Shown one piece after another: positions 45,467 through 55,658 of a DNA stretch of 64,000 nucleotides (positions within the stretch are counted from its first letter, which is position 1; each line of letters begins with the position of its first letter). The notes beneath the pieces were generated by a model that was not told where the DNA came from, did no database searches, and saw nothing but the letters and a program-made list of their open reading frames with translations. Source of the stretch: Cytobacillus gottheilii (GTDB lineage Bacteria > Bacillota > Bacilli > Bacillales > Cytobacillaceae); NCBI RefSeq assembly GCF_900166665.1, contig NZ_LT800494.1, forward strand, positions 2,917,049 through 2,981,048. The letters are read 5' to 3'. The position numbers were made by a program, and so were the translations under genes.

Positions 45467-46441
45467 TTACATCCACACCTCTATATATATTCCAAGGACT
45501 GCAAGCAAAAGCCCAACGGTCCAAAAGGTTACAACAACACGCCACTCTGACCATCCTACCAGTTCATAATGGTGATGAAGAGGACTCATCTTGAATATAC
45601 GTCTTCCTGTTGTTTTAAAAGATATTACCTGTAAGATAACGGATAGTGTTTCAATAACGAAAACGCCACCGATGATAATCAAAATAAATTCAAGCTTCGT
45701 TAGGATGGCTATTGTTGCTATTGCGCCGCCTAATGCAAGTGAGCCTGTATCACCCATGAACACTTTTGCAGGATGAGCATTAAAAACCAGAAACCCCAGA
45801 ACAGATCCTACAACAGCAACAGCAAAAATCGAAATCTCAAACTGCGACTGACTCCATGCCAAAACAGCGAATGCACCAAAAGCGATTGCCGATGTTCCGG
45901 AGACAAGCCCATCCAATCCGTCTGTTAAATTGACGGCATTTGAAAAGCCAACAAGCCAGAAAATAATAAAGAACACATACGTCCATCCCATATCAAACGA
46001 ATAATCCGTTAAGGGAATATGAACAACAGTCGAGAAATCATTTTGCTGGAAAACCAGATAGAAAACAATTGATATGATAATTTGCCCAAGCAACTTTTGC
46101 TTCGAAGTCAGGCCTAAGTTCCGTTTAAGAGCCACTTTTATAAAATCATCTAAAAAGCCGAGTAAACCAAAGCCTAGCGTTACAAGCAAAAGCAAATAGG
46201 TTTTAACGGTTGGCTCAGAGAATTTCCCTGTCATCACCAATGTCGTCACGGTAATGGATAACAAAATCATGATGCCGCCCATAGTCGGTGTTCCTGTTTT
46301 CTTTTGGTGAGACTGTGGCCCTTCTTCACGAATGCTTTGACCAAACTTCAATCTGCGTAAAAATGGTATAAATAAAGGCGATAATAACACGGTTATTAAA
46401 AAGCCCATTAATATTGTGAAAAAAATGACTTGCTCCATCAT
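45467..46441 (-). CDS. mraY: MraY, phospho-MurNAc-pentapeptide translocase
   Basis: 324 residues, ten membrane helices. The aspartate pair lies in [39 protein letters not shown], and [13 protein letters not shown] carries the catalytic His loop. Makes lipid I. Start ATG at 46441 or 46438 cannot be separated; both follow AAGGAG. Confidence 0.97.
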   Translation of the reverse strand: MMEQVIFFTILMGFLITVLLSPLFIPFLRRLKFGQSIREEGPQSHQKKTGTPTMGGIMILLSITVTTLVMTGKFSEPTVKTYLLLLVTLGFGLLGFLDDFIKVALKRNLGLTSKQKLLGQIIISIVFYLVFQQNDFSTVVHIPLTDYSFDMGWTYVFFIIFWLVGFSNAVNLTDGLDGLVSGTSAIAFGAFAVLAWSQSQFEISIFAVAVVGSVLGFLVFNAHPAKVFMGDTGSLALGGAIATIAILTKLEFILIIIGGVFVIETLSVILQVISFKTTGRRIFKMSPLHHHYELVGWSEWRVVVTFWTVGLLLAVLGIYIEVWM

Positions 46442-46442
46442 A

Positions 46443-46889
46443 TTACTCCTTACCCCCTAGCCGGCCGTCTTCATCCAGTTTGGCAAAGAGCATACGGAGC
46501 TCTTCTCTATACTCAAACTCATCGGGTATTACAGCGCTATTTACATGAAAGTTGGTCCAGTTACCTGAACTGCTTCCCATATTTTTTGTTTTTTGTTCAT
46601 AAAGTTTCATCATATCCAGTAAACCTTTCAATACATTATTCGAGAAAAAGAGCGGAAAGTGATTTGGTGTAAACTTCGGGACATCAGCTGATTCATCCCA
46701 AACCGCTGCAATTGCACCATTTTCCAATGCTGTTTTCAATCCCTCAGCACTTAGCGAGGTTGAAATATAAAGTCCTTTCGGCTGCGGAAAATCAGGTGAA
46801 CATGTCACATGATAAAAAGACAAATCCTCATTTGCAATGCCCCTTCGTTTTGGAAAAAGCTCTGCAATGTCCCGATATGTTAAAAACAT
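46443..46889 (-). CDS. MurF N-terminal-domain-like protein without ligase domain
   Basis: 148 residues. It resembles the substrate-binding N-terminal domain of Mur ligases such as Mur[34 protein letters not shown], an AIAAVWDES strand, and [19 protein letters not shown], the helix that in MurF/MurE precedes the ATP domain. No GTNGKTT P-loop follows; the frame ends with a charged tail 27 residues after GSSSG. The ATG at 46889 follows GGAGCGATAGG, two bases from the murE stop. In many bacteria murF occupies exactly this slot (murE-murF-mraY); in B. subtilis murF is elsewhere, and this gene may be a relic or a re-used domain. The function is not known. Confidence 0.65.
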   Translation of the reverse strand: MFLTYRDIAELFPKRRGIANEDLSFYHVTCSPDFPQPKGLYISTSLSAEGLKTALENGAIAAVWDESADVPKFTPNHFPLFFSNNVLKGLLDMMKLYEQKTKNMGSSSGNWTNFHVNSAVIPDEFEYREELRMLFAKLDEDGRLGGKE

Positions 46890-46890
46890 C

Positions 46891-48351
46891 CTATCGCTCC
46901 TCAATAGCCTTTTTAGCTTCAATGCGGTCATCAAAATCAAATATCTGATCTCCAATTTGCTGATATGTTTCATGCCCTTTTCCTGCGATTAAGATGACAT
47001 CACCAGCACTTGCCTGGCTAATTGCATAGCGGATCGCTTCTCTGCGATCAGAAATGATTTTATAGTTATTGCCAGTTGCGCCAGCTTCCATGTCCGCTAA
47101 TATGCTGTTAGGGTCCTCGCTGCGCGGATTATCAGATGTAAAGATTGGATTGCTGCTATATGCGCAAGATATTTGGGCCATAATCGGACGTTTTGTCCGG
47201 TCACGATCCCCACCGCAGCCAACAACTGTAAAAATGCGTTTGTCTGCAAATTCCTGTATAGTCTGCAGCGCATTTTCCAAACTATCTGGTGTGTGTGAAT
47301 AGTCTACAATGACAGAAAAGTCCTGTCCGGCATCAACTGTTTCAAACCTGCCTGAAACACCCTCGACTTCTTCGATAGAAGCAAGAATGCGATCGATTGG
47401 AATGCCAGCAGCTACCCCTGTGCTGATTGCAGCCAGTACATTATACACGCTAAACTTGCCGATTAATTTCATATTGACATTAAAAACGCCCAACGGACTG
47501 TCTAGAGTAAAACTCGTTCCTGATGCCTGTATCGTTATGCTGTGTGCTTTAAAATCTGCAGCCTGATCAATCCCATATGTAAGTATATGAGCTGAAGTAG
47601 ATCTTATATATTGTTCAGTTGCTGCATCATCGGCATTTAAAATGGCATACTTAGGCGCATCAGGCTGAAAACGGCTTCCAAGCTGAGCAAAAAGCAATCC
47701 CTTTGCTCTTTTGTATTCTTCCATTGTGCCATGATAATCTAAATGATCTTGTGTTAAGTTCGTAAAGACGGCAATGTCAAAATCACATCCGTGCACTCTT
47801 CCTTCATCCAATGCATGAGAAGAAACCTCCATTACAGCTGTAGACACTTCAGCGTCCACCATCTGCTTGAATGTTCTTTGGAGGGTTAAGCTTTCTGGTG
47901 TGGTATTTTTGGTCGTGAAAACATCATCGCCAACCTTTGTATACATGGTTCCGATTAATCCAGTTGTCTTTCCAAAATCCTGTGCCATTTTTTCAATTAG
48001 ATGACTTGTCGTTGTTTTGCCATTTGTCCCTGTAATTCCGATCAGTTGTAATTTATGGGTTGGATGCCCATAAAATGCATCTGCTAAAACCGACATGGCT
48101 CTTTTTGTATTTTTAACCGTAATAACCGGAACCTCCAAAAGCAGTTCGCGTTCGGCTATAACAGCCACTGCTCCTGCTTTTACCGCTTCAGCAGCAAGGT
48201 CATGACCATCGACTGTAAATCCTTTAATGCACACAAACAAACTTCCTTGTGTCACTTTACGATGATCATTTTCTATAGAAGAAATTTCAATAGAATCTCC
48301 ATTATAAGTTTGGTAAGGCTGCAGCACTTGCAGCAAAGTATGTAATTTCAT
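46891..48351 (-). CDS. murE: UDP-MurNAc-L-Ala-D-Glu--meso-diaminopimelate ligase
   Basis: 486 residues. ATP site [18 protein letters not shown] (about residue 109), carbamoylated-Lys region and DNPRSEDP motif (about residue 403), the Arg-containing form that selects meso-DAP over Lys. Adds the third residue of the stem peptide. ATG at 48351 (MKLHTLLQ) has GAGGG upstream; the longer frame lacks support. Confidence 0.97.
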   Translation of the reverse strand: MKLHTLLQVLQPYQTYNGDSIEISSIENDHRKVTQGSLFVCIKGFTVDGHDLAAEAVKAGAVAVIAERELLLEVPVITVKNTKRAMSVLADAFYGHPTHKLQLIGITGTNGKTTTSHLIEKMAQDFGKTTGLIGTMYTKVGDDVFTTKNTTPESLTLQRTFKQMVDAEVSTAVMEVSSHALDEGRVHGCDFDIAVFTNLTQDHLDYHGTMEEYKRAKGLLFAQLGSRFQPDAPKYAILNADDAATEQYIRSTSAHILTYGIDQAADFKAHSITIQASGTSFTLDSPLGVFNVNMKLIGKFSVYNVLAAISTGVAAGIPIDRILASIEEVEGVSGRFETVDAGQDFSVIVDYSHTPDSLENALQTIQEFADKRIFTVVGCGGDRDRTKRPIMAQISCAYSSNPIFTSDNPRSEDPNSILADMEAGATGNNYKIISDRREAIRYAISQASAGDVILIAGKGHETYQQIGDQIFDFDDRIEAKKAIEER

Positions 48352-48728
48352 TCTTTCAACCCTCTCAATCACGTAGTACCTCTGTAAAATAGCCTCTATA
48401 TGTAATCCATACGAAAAATAAATAGACCTTATTCCACTATTAGGCCATTCTCTGTTCTAAAAAAGAGAATTAGCGATTTATATTTTACATGAAAAAACAA
48501 TAATATGCTATTTGTTATTTAAAGAAAACATTCAGACCAGGTGGAAGAAAGATGAATAAGCTGATGAGCATGACCATTAGCCTACCCGGAAATAATTGAC
48601 CTCACGCTCAAAAAGAAGTGCTTGTCCAGCGGCAAAAGGATATGGTTATGAGATATGGTGACTAAACGCCCTTCAAGACACTGACTGTCCCACAAAATGA
48701 ATGGCCAAAAATATTTTTGAAACGTGGA
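48352..48728. other. Spacer between murE and spoVD
   Basis: About 375 bases with AT-rich runs. The murE promoter is expected here but I could not place a good hexamer pair. A 15-codon plus-strand ORF at 48552 with a ribosome binding site-like string is too short to support. Confidence 0.3.
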
Positions 48729-48761
48729 AAAAAGGCGGCGCAACCATAATGGAACGCCGCC
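48729..48761 (-). terminator. Terminator after spoVD
   Basis: Minus-strand stem GGCGGCGTTCC...GGTTGCGCCGCC followed by TTTTTT; 16 bases beyond the spoVD stop. It separates spoVD from murE transcription. Confidence 0.85.
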
Positions 48762-48777
48762 CCGAATCATTATGTCT

Positions 48778-50697
48778 TTACTCTGATGAATCAAAATACA
48801 GCCTAATCGTAGATCCTTCCTTAAGCTTAACACCTGGTTCAGGTGATTGCTTCACCACTTTGTCACCATTACCGCTCGCATCAATTTGCAGATTGACATA
48901 AAGTTCACTAATTTCTCGTTTTGTAATGCCAACAAGGTCAGGTACTTCAATCATTGGTGTATCCGGCCAAGTTAATTCCTTCTCAACCTGCTCTTTTCTT
49001 GGCTCAACACCCATTGCTCTTAAGCTATCTCCAATAATATTGCCGACAATCGGTGCTGCAACGACCCCACCAAACTGAACAGTTCCTTTTGGATTATCAA
49101 CCGCTACATAGACAACAATCTCAGGATCATCAGCTGGAGCAAAGCCAATAAAGGATACAATATGGTTATTTTCAAGATAACGTCCGCCTTGCGCCTTTTG
49201 GGCAGTTCCTGTCTTGCCGCCAACACGGTATCCATCTACAAATGCTTTTTTACCAGATCCTTGAGCAACAACCGTTTCAAGTGCATGTCTGATTTCATCA
49301 GAAGTTTCTTTAGAAATGACTTTTCGTTTTGCCGTCGGTGATTTTTTCATAACGGCTTCACCTGTTGTCGGATCAATAAGTTCCTTTGCAATGTACGGCG
49401 TGTAAAGTGTACCGCCATTAATTGCAGCAGAAATAGCTGCTACCTGCTGAATTGGCGTTACAGATACACCCTGCCCAAAAGCAGTGGTTGCCTGCTCCAC
49501 TGGTCCGACACGATCGAGATTAAAGAGAATTCCTTTTCCTTCGCCCTGCAGATCAATTCCTGTTTTTTCACCAAAACCAAAATCTTTGATGTACTTGAAT
49601 AACGTATCTTTTCCTAAACGTTCACCCAGCTCAACAAATCCCGGGTTACATGAATTCTGAACAACTTCTAAGAAGGATTGACTTCCGTGGCCGCCTTTTT
49701 TCCAGCATCGCAGCTTCGCACCACCTACTTCTACAAACCCGGGATCATGAAAATGATCTTCCTCCAGATCGACCTTCCCTTCTTCCAGAGCGGCTGCTAA
49801 AGTAATAATCTTAAAGGTAGAACCTGGTTCATACGTGCTCCAAATAGGCAGATTGCGGTTATACACATCTGGTTCTACATGTCTAAAATTAGTCGGATCA
49901 AAAGATGGCCGGCTGGACATGCCAAGAATTTCACCTGTATTCGGATCCATTGCGACTGCAATCAGTCCATCAGGATTATAGGTGGCTTCAGCTATATCCA
50001 ACTCACGCTCCATAATGGTTTGCACCTTCGAATCAATGGTCAGCATCAGGTTATTGCCATCCACAGGAGCCTGATAGTCATCAGCCATTTCATTCATTCG
50101 CTCGCCTTTGGCATTAGCATAAAATTTAACGGAACCTTTTTCGCCTTGTAATTCTTTGTCATAATAAAGTTCAAGACCCATTAATCCCTGATTATCAATA
50201 CCTGCAAACCCTAACACATGTGATAAATAATCACCAAACGGGTAATGACGTTTTGAGTCCTCGCCAATATAAACGCCTTCTAGTTCTAATGCACGAATTT
50301 CTTTTGCTTTTTCATGAGTGATCTTTCTTCCTTCTTTAATTCTTACATTTGACTCTTTTTGCGTTATTTGTTTATAAGCTTCTTCCTTTGACATATTCAA
50401 GACAGCTGCCAGCTTTTCTGCTGTTGCAGCTGGATCTTTTATTTGCCGCGGTACTACATAAACTGTTGGTGCACTTACATTTGTTGCAAGCGCCACTCCA
50501 TTTCGATCGACAATTTCACCTCGTTCAGGTTCAAAAGGGATGTCCCTGCTCCACAGCTCTTTCGCTTTGTCTGTAAGATCATTGCCCAGGATCATTTGCA
50601 CATAGCCTAGACGCAAATCTATGATAAAAAACACTAAGATTCCGACAATCAAAGCAGCTGTAAGCCTTTTACGCACTGTTACGTTTGATACACGCAT
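48778..50697 (-). CDS. spoVD: SpoVD, spore-cortex class B penicillin-binding protein
   Basis: 639 residues. N-terminal membrane helix (about 11-31), PBP dimerisation domain, transpeptidase with SxxK in YEPGSTFKII (Ser about 293), SxN in SCN and KTG in GGKTGTAQ, and one C-terminal PASTA domain (IEVPDLVGITKREISELYVNLQ). Cross-links cortex peptidoglycan with SpoVE. Transcribed apart from pbpB; on the minus strand CATATATTT at 50740-50732 resembles a sigma-E -10, but the -35 is not clear. Confidence 0.93.
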   Translation of the reverse strand: MRVSNVTVRKRLTAALIVGILVFFIIDLRLGYVQMILGNDLTDKAKELWSRDIPFEPERGEIVDRNGVALATNVSAPTVYVVPRQIKDPAATAEKLAAVLNMSKEEAYKQITQKESNVRIKEGRKITHEKAKEIRALELEGVYIGEDSKRHYPFGDYLSHVLGFAGIDNQGLMGLELYYDKELQGEKGSVKFYANAKGERMNEMADDYQAPVDGNNLMLTIDSKVQTIMERELDIAEATYNPDGLIAVAMDPNTGEILGMSSRPSFDPTNFRHVEPDVYNRNLPIWSTYEPGSTFKIITLAAALEEGKVDLEEDHFHDPGFVEVGGAKLRCWKKGGHGSQSFLEVVQNSCNPGFVELGERLGKDTLFKYIKDFGFGEKTGIDLQGEGKGILFNLDRVGPVEQATTAFGQGVSVTPIQQVAAISAAINGGTLYTPYIAKELIDPTTGEAVMKKSPTAKRKVISKETSDEIRHALETVVAQGSGKKAFVDGYRVGGKTGTAQKAQGGRYLENNHIVSFIGFAPADDPEIVVYVAVDNPKGTVQFGGVVAAPIVGNIIGDSLRAMGVEPRKEQVEKELTWPDTPMIEVPDLVGITKREISELYVNLQIDASGNGDKVVKQSPEPGVKLKEGSTIRLYFDSSE

Positions 50698-50757
50698 CTT
50701 TGAACGAACCTCCTCCGTTTAAAGCTCGTTCAAATATATGCTTGTACACAAACAATT

Positions 50758-50790
50758 AGAACGCACCAACCTATGATTGGTGCGTTCTGT
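50758..50790 (-). terminator. Hairpin after pbpB
   Basis: Perfect inverted repeat GAACGCACCAA/TTGGTGCGTTC just after the pbpB stop. The following sequence is TAATTGTTTG, so the T-run is weak. Confidence 0.6.
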
Positions 50791-50793
50791 TCA

Positions 50794-53013
50794 TCAATCC
50801 GTTACAACTTCTTCCTCTTCAACTTGATCCTTTGCTGTTTTTTCTCTTTCATATTGCTCCAAAGGTGTCTCAAATTCAACGATCAAGTAATCTCCTTCAG
50901 CAAGAACAGAACCTGCGGATAAATTTTGCTTCATGGCATAGCCATTGCCAACTGTATTCAGCTTAAGGTTCGCCGCTTTTGTAAATTTCAGCACATCCCT
51001 TAAAGACCAGCCCATCATATCAGGGACAACGGTTTTTCCATTTGTTTTGAGAATAACTTTTTCACCTTCTAACATGGAAGAAGTTTGGCCGGGGAACTGT
51101 CCTTCCACTGTTTTGCCATCTCCAATTATGACTGGTTCCAAATCTTGTTCCGTCAGTTTCTTTTCAGCTTCCTTTACAGACATCCCGATCAAGTCAGGCG
51201 CCTGACTGCTTTTTGCTTTAGGCTGCTCAGTTGGCTCAATATTTAAATATTGTAAGCTGCTTTGCATTACCGGTTTGAAAATTTCAGAAACCGGCTCTGC
51301 TCCATTTGTGCTTTCGTCAATATCAGGCTGCTGCACGGCAACATACATCACAAGCTCAGGATCATCAGCTGGTGCCATACCTAAAAATGAGAATACATAG
51401 TTGCTGTGTCCTGTTAAGTAACCGCCGCCCTCCGGATTAGGAATTTGCGCTGTGCCTGTTTTACCCGCAACCTCGTAACCATCAATATTAAACCTGCCGT
51501 ATCCTGTTCCATTTTCAGAGGAAACAACTGTTTCTAAAATATCCCTGACTTCCTTGGCCGTTGCTTCAGAAATAGGGGTACCTGCTTTTTCAGGACTTGT
51601 CTTTTGCACCGTTTCTCCTGAATTTGGGTCTACAACCTTGCTGATCACATGCGGTTTTTTCATTGAACCATCTCCCGCAACAGCAGTTGCCGCCTGCATC
51701 TGCTGAATTGGCGTAAAGGCAGATCCTTGTCCAAAACCGATTGACGCTTTTTCTAAAGGCCAATCATATTTAATAAGCCCGCTCGTTTCATTTGGCAAGT
51801 CTATACCTGTTGGCTGATCAAAGCCAAACGTTGTTAAATACTCGCGAAAAGTTTCATAGCCAAGCTGTTCATTTACAATTTTTGCGAAAGCAACATTAGA
51901 GGAGCGCTGAACTCCTTCCAGATAGGTAATCTCGCCCCATCCACGCCCGCCGTTATGGTCTGGGATGGCAGGTGATCTTTCTGTCACTTTGTAGGAACCA
52001 GATTTATACGTATTATTTTTATTAAAGACACCCTCTTCTATCGCGGATGCTAGTGTAAATACTTTCATGGTCGAACCTGGCTCATATGAATCTTCAACCG
52101 CTAAGTTGCGCCATGTGTCTTCAATTCCTTCTCTTGTTTTCGGATGGAATGATGGTCTTTGTGCCATTGCTAAAATATCTCCCGTTTTGGGATCTGCTAC
52201 AATTCCAATCATTTTTTTCGGGCTATATTTCTCATCTACCTTACTCATCGCGTCTTCGAGAAAGATTTGAATGGATTTATCTAACGTTAAGTAAACATCC
52301 TGACCATTTTTGGCCGGTTCAATGACTTCATCACCATTTGGCAGCAAATAACCCCAAAGATCTGCTTCATAGCTGAAGCTGCCATTTGTACCTGTTAATA
52401 AATCATTTAAGCTTTGTTCTAATCCAAGCATTCCAACCGTTTCGATGCTGCCATCTTCCTTTTCCTGTTTTTCAACATAGCCAATTAAATGAGAAGCAAA
52501 TAGGCCATTCGGATAAAATCTCTTTGTATCTTGAATGAACGAAATGCCCGGAAGCTCCAAATCTTCTATCTCTTTCTTTTTTTGCAGAGTAAGATCACGC
52601 CCAGCAGTACCGAATTCCACTTGTTTTCGATCACTTGTCAGTTTGCTATAAATCTCGGATTCTTCCATATCAATTAAACCTGTAAGCTTTGCAGCAGTTT
52701 GCTCAGGATCCACGACATGTCTTGGATTTTTATCGTCTGTTGTTAATTCCTCATCCAGGATCGCTACAAGTTTATAGGAGTTTGCATCTTCAGCAATAAC
52801 CTCTCCATTTCTGTCGTAAATCGTCCCTCTTCTGGCTTCAAGAGTCTTTTCTCTTTCATATAATGAATGTGCTTTTGCAGCTACAGCCTGACCGCCTGCT
52901 TCTCCTGTAACTTGAATAGATATAAACCGAAACAATATGACAAAAAAGAGCAGACTGAATATTATAAATAATATCACTGCTCCAGCATTAATATTTCGTT
53001 GCTTTTTAATCAT
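50794..53013 (-). CDS. pbpB: PBP2B, division transpeptidase
   Basis: 739 residues. N-terminal helix (about 12-31), PBP dimerisation domain, transpeptidase with SxxK in YEPGSTMKVFT, SSN, and KTG in AGKTGTAQIP, then two C-terminal PASTA repeats (APDLIGMSVKEAEKKL and VVPDMMGWSLRDVLKF) and an acidic tail. Septal cross-linking with FtsW. Overlaps the ftsL stop by one base. Confidence 0.96.
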   Translation of the reverse strand: MIKKQRNINAGAVILFIIFSLLFFVILFRFISIQVTGEAGGQAVAAKAHSLYEREKTLEARRGTIYDRNGEVIAEDANSYKLVAILDEELTTDDKNPRHVVDPEQTAAKLTGLIDMEESEIYSKLTSDRKQVEFGTAGRDLTLQKKKEIEDLELPGISFIQDTKRFYPNGLFASHLIGYVEKQEKEDGSIETVGMLGLEQSLNDLLTGTNGSFSYEADLWGYLLPNGDEVIEPAKNGQDVYLTLDKSIQIFLEDAMSKVDEKYSPKKMIGIVADPKTGDILAMAQRPSFHPKTREGIEDTWRNLAVEDSYEPGSTMKVFTLASAIEEGVFNKNNTYKSGSYKVTERSPAIPDHNGGRGWGEITYLEGVQRSSNVAFAKIVNEQLGYETFREYLTTFGFDQPTGIDLPNETSGLIKYDWPLEKASIGFGQGSAFTPIQQMQAATAVAGDGSMKKPHVISKVVDPNSGETVQKTSPEKAGTPISEATAKEVRDILETVVSSENGTGYGRFNIDGYEVAGKTGTAQIPNPEGGGYLTGHSNYVFSFLGMAPADDPELVMYVAVQQPDIDESTNGAEPVSEIFKPVMQSSLQYLNIEPTEQPKAKSSQAPDLIGMSVKEAEKKLTEQDLEPVIIGDGKTVEGQFPGQTSSMLEGEKVILKTNGKTVVPDMMGWSLRDVLKFTKAANLKLNTVGNGYAMKQNLSAGSVLAEGDYLIVEFETPLEQYEREKTAKDQVEEEEVVTD

Positions 53014-53372
53014 TAGTCACGCACAGCCTTAACATTTTTTTCGTTGAATGTTAAGCCAAGCTCTTCTGCTTTGGCCTTAATTCTCTCGTATGTACTTAAT
53101 TCCGCCACCTGCATACTTAAATCCTTATTTTGTTCTGTTTGTCCTTGAATCGCTGCTTCTGTCTGCTGAATATTTTTATTTACTTCATAAAGTGCAGAGT
53201 GATTTGACACCATTTGAACTGCACCGATACAAACTGCACCAGCAAAAAGGATACCAAGTATTTTTTCACCTGGAGAAAACAAGGTTTGGCGCTGAACAGA
53301 TTTTTTAGGTTTTTGTACCTGCTGCTGTCTTTGCTGCTGTTCTTGTTGAATTTGTCTAGCTAGATTACTCAT
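53013..53372 (-). CDS. ftsL: FtsL cell-division protein
   Basis: 119 residues: Gln/Arg-rich cytoplasmic start, one membrane helix (about 34-54), then a short periplasmic-side coiled coil (ALYEVNKNIQQTEAAIQGQTEQNKDL). Partner of DivIC and DivIB. Confidence 0.93.
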   Translation of the reverse strand: MSNLARQIQQEQQQRQQQVQKPKKSVQRQTLFSPGEKILGILFAGAVCIGAVQMVSNHSALYEVNKNIQQTEAAIQGQTEQNKDLSMQVAELSTYERIKAKAEELGLTFNEKNVKAVRD

Positions 53373-53407
53373 AGTTTCCCTCCTGTTTCTCTTATACCCC
53401 GTATTTT

Positions 53408-54340
53408 TTATAGTTTCTCAGCGATTCGAAGTTTTGCAGAACGTGCTCGATTATTTAGTTCAAGCTCCTCTTCAGACGGTAAAAACGGTTTGCGTGTAAT
53501 TAACTTAATTATTGGCTTATATTCATCAGGGATAATCGGCAGCCCTGGCGGCAGGTCAGGTGTCTCGCTCGCTTTTTTCAATGTGACCTTACAAATGCGG
53601 TCTTCAAGAGAATGAAACGTAATAACACTTATTCTGCCTCCTGGATTCAATAGCTCTATTGCTTGCTGCAATGATTTTTCAAAAACTCCTAATTCATCGT
53701 TTACGGCAATTCTAATAGCCTGGAATATTCGCTTCGCCGGATGACCGCCTTTTCTGCGAGCAGGAGCAGGTATGCCGTCTTTTATAAGCTCCACAAGCTC
53801 TGCTGTGGTTTCAATCGGCGCTTTTTCTCTTGCTGCTTCAATTTTTCGGGCAATTTGTTTCGAAAATTTCTCTTCACCATACTTAAAGAAGATTTTAACA
53901 AGCTCGTTATAATCCCAATGGTTTACTACATCATAAGCAGATACATCTGCTTCCTCGTCCATACGCATATCGAGTGGAGCATCGTGGTGGTAGCTAAAAC
54001 CGCGCTCCGGTGTATCAAGCTGTGGGGATGACACTCCGAGATCGTAAAGAATCCCGTCCACTTTCATGACGCCTAGCTTTTCTAACTCTTCCTGTAAAAA
54101 CGCAAAATTGCTTTTAATGATCGTGATTCGATCTCCATATTGCTTCAGCTTTTCCTTCGCATGCCTGATGGCTGTATCATCTTGATCAAACGCGTAGAGT
54201 TTGCCTTTATCCGAAAGCTTAGACAATATTAGCTCACTGTGTCCGGCCCCTCCAAGTGTACAATCAACATAAATTCCATCTGGGTTAATATTAAGCCCAT
54301 CTACCGTTTCATTCAGCATAACGGTTGTATGTTCAAACAT
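53408..54340 (-). CDS. rsmH: RsmH, 16S rRNA m4C1402 methyltransferase
   Basis: 310 residues. The SAM motif is [16 protein letters not shown] (about 25-40), with [14 protein letters not shown] and [17 protein letters not shown]. Conserved second gene of the dcw cluster. Confidence 0.97.
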   Translation of the reverse strand: MFEHTTVMLNETVDGLNINPDGIYVDCTLGGAGHSELILSKLSDKGKLYAFDQDDTAIRHAKEKLKQYGDRITIIKSNFAFLQEELEKLGVMKVDGILYDLGVSSPQLDTPERGFSYHHDAPLDMRMDEEADVSAYDVVNHWDYNELVKIFFKYGEEKFSKQIARKIEAAREKAPIETTAELVELIKDGIPAPARRKGGHPAKRIFQAIRIAVNDELGVFEKSLQQAIELLNPGGRISVITFHSLEDRICKVTLKKASETPDLPPGLPIIPDEYKPIIKLITRKPFLPSEEELELNNRARSAKLRIAEKL

Positions 54341-54392
54341 AGCTGTTCATCCTTTCCAATCCTGTTCAATCTAGAGCAAGCCTCTGAAATTT

Positions 54393-54824
54393 TTAAATAT
54401 CAAACCCAATCATATTTTCTGCAATTTCAGCAAAAGATTCCTCTGAGTCTGTAAAATATTCTTCCCAAAGATTTTTGCTCCAAATCTCAATTCGATTGGA
54501 AACGCCTAATATGACACATTCTTTTTCCAATTTTGCATATTGCTGAAGCGGGGAAGTGATATTTATTCTTCCTTGTTTATCTATTTCACACTCTGTGGCA
54601 CCTGAAAAGAAAAATCGGGTAAACGCACGGGCATCCTTTTTTGTAAGGGGCAAACCTTTCAGTTTTTCTTCAAGCTGCTGCCACTCTTCCATTGGGTAGC
54701 CAAATAAACATTGATCTAAGCCTCGCGTAAGAACGAAGGATTCACCTAGGTGATCACGAAACTTAGCAGGTACAATTATTCTGCCTTTTGTATCAACGTT
54801 ATGATGGTACTCACCCATAAACAT
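54393..54824 (-). CDS. mraZ: MraZ, transcriptional regulator of the dcw cluster
   Basis: 143 residues with two SpoVT/AbrB-like repeats: [26 protein letters not shown] and [23 protein letters not shown] (each with the DxKGR-type motif). The ATG at 54824 agrees with the known B. subtilis start (MFMGEY); longer frames are possible. MraZ binds repeats just upstream of its own gene, which are visible here. Confidence 0.96.
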   Translation of the reverse strand: MFMGEYHHNVDTKGRIIVPAKFRDHLGESFVLTRGLDQCLFGYPMEEWQQLEEKLKGLPLTKKDARAFTRFFFSGATECEIDKQGRINITSPLQQYAKLEKECVILGVSNRIEIWSKNLWEEYFTDSEESFAEIAENMIGFDI

Positions 54825-54854
54825 ACCCACTGCACCCACTTTCTAACACAAATG

Positions 54855-54879
54855 TACCACAATCCCCCACTTTCCTCCA
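54855..54879 (-). promoter_or_regulatory. MraZ operator: three TGGNN repeats at 10-base spacing
   Basis: On the minus strand TGGAG (54879-54875), TGGGG (54869-54865) and TGGTA (54859-54855) recur with exactly 10-base periodicity. This is the layout of MraZ-binding sites (TGGNN-N5 repeats). They lie ~30 bases before the start codon, fitting autoregulation. Confidence 0.72.
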
Positions 54880-55045
54880 CATATTTTTATTAATTCTCTC
54901 CACCGGCATGATTTCCTGCTGGAAAATTTTGATTTTGGGATTTTCCGTTCGTCGTTTATTTACAATTTCTCAGCATTTCTTATGGGAAATTGTCTGATTG
55001 GGATTACTGGTGTGTTTTTTTGTCATAGAGTGGTTACTGCTGAGT

Positions 55046-55236
55046 GATTTTCGCTGCAGAGCACTCGCTTTCCACGGGTAGGAGTGCTTCATCTGCTTTC
55101 ACTCCTGCAGGATCTCACCGCTCTGACTTTTCCCGCAGGAGGGTTGGTTGAATAAGCTTCTGCGGGATCACATAGCACCAAGAAGATGCGCTAGCATTTT
55201 CCAGGAGACTCGCAACCTTCAACTTCATTCATCAAC
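55046..55236 (+). repeat. Repeat A, copy 6 (with internal insertion)
   Basis: Left half GATTTTCGCTGCAGAGCACTCGC, TTTCCACGGGT, and CCCGCAGGAG are followed by about 60 extra bases (GGTTGGTTGAATAAGC...) before GAGACTCGCAACCTTC. Degenerate relative to other copies. Confidence 0.65.
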
Positions 55237-55321
55237 ACTTTTTTGGGCAGCAGCAACAAGTCATTGCTTTTAACCCTTTGCGGAATACTCCATGATTGCA
55301 ACACATTTACATAATGAGCAA

Positions 55322-55368
55322 AAAAAAGACGGTCCCAACAAAATTGGGATCACGTCTTTTTTTGGAGT
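55322..55368. terminator. Bidirectional hairpin downstream of bshC
   Basis: AAAAAAAGACGGTCCCAA/TTGGGATCACGTCTTTTTTT: A-run on one side and T-run on the other, so it can end transcription on either strand. It lies past repeat B copy 3 from the bshC side. Confidence 0.75.
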
Positions 55369-55430
55369 ACTATTTATTAAGTTCTTTTGTAAGAAAGATC
55401 TTAGTAATTACGACCAGATTATATTGATCT

Positions 55431-55654
55431 GACTTTTCCTCTTGTTTCTTATATGAAGGAACCAGAGAAATAAACGGAAATTTTACCCTTATTTCCAAAA
55501 ACGAGCTATTTCCGGGCGAAATAAGCGGAGATTTTCCGGTTAAGTTGAAAAAAATCACCCAATTATACGTTTTTCGGTTAAATAGTCGGAATTCCTCCGT
55601 CTATTTAAGCCCATTTGATGTAATTTTACGATTTAAGCGGAATTCTTCCGCCTA
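55431..55654. repeat. Repeat B, copy 3
   Basis: About 224 bp, four palindromic units as in copies 1 and 2; last unit AAGCGGAATTCTTCCGCCT. Its right end stops four bases before the bshC stop codon (55659), so it lies immediately in the bshC 3' region. Confidence 0.78.
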
Positions 55655-55658
55655 TGCC

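Noticed and set aside
48552..48599. 15-codon plus-strand ORF in the murE-spoVD spacer with a GGTGG-like site
   Set aside because: Too short and without any family or context support.
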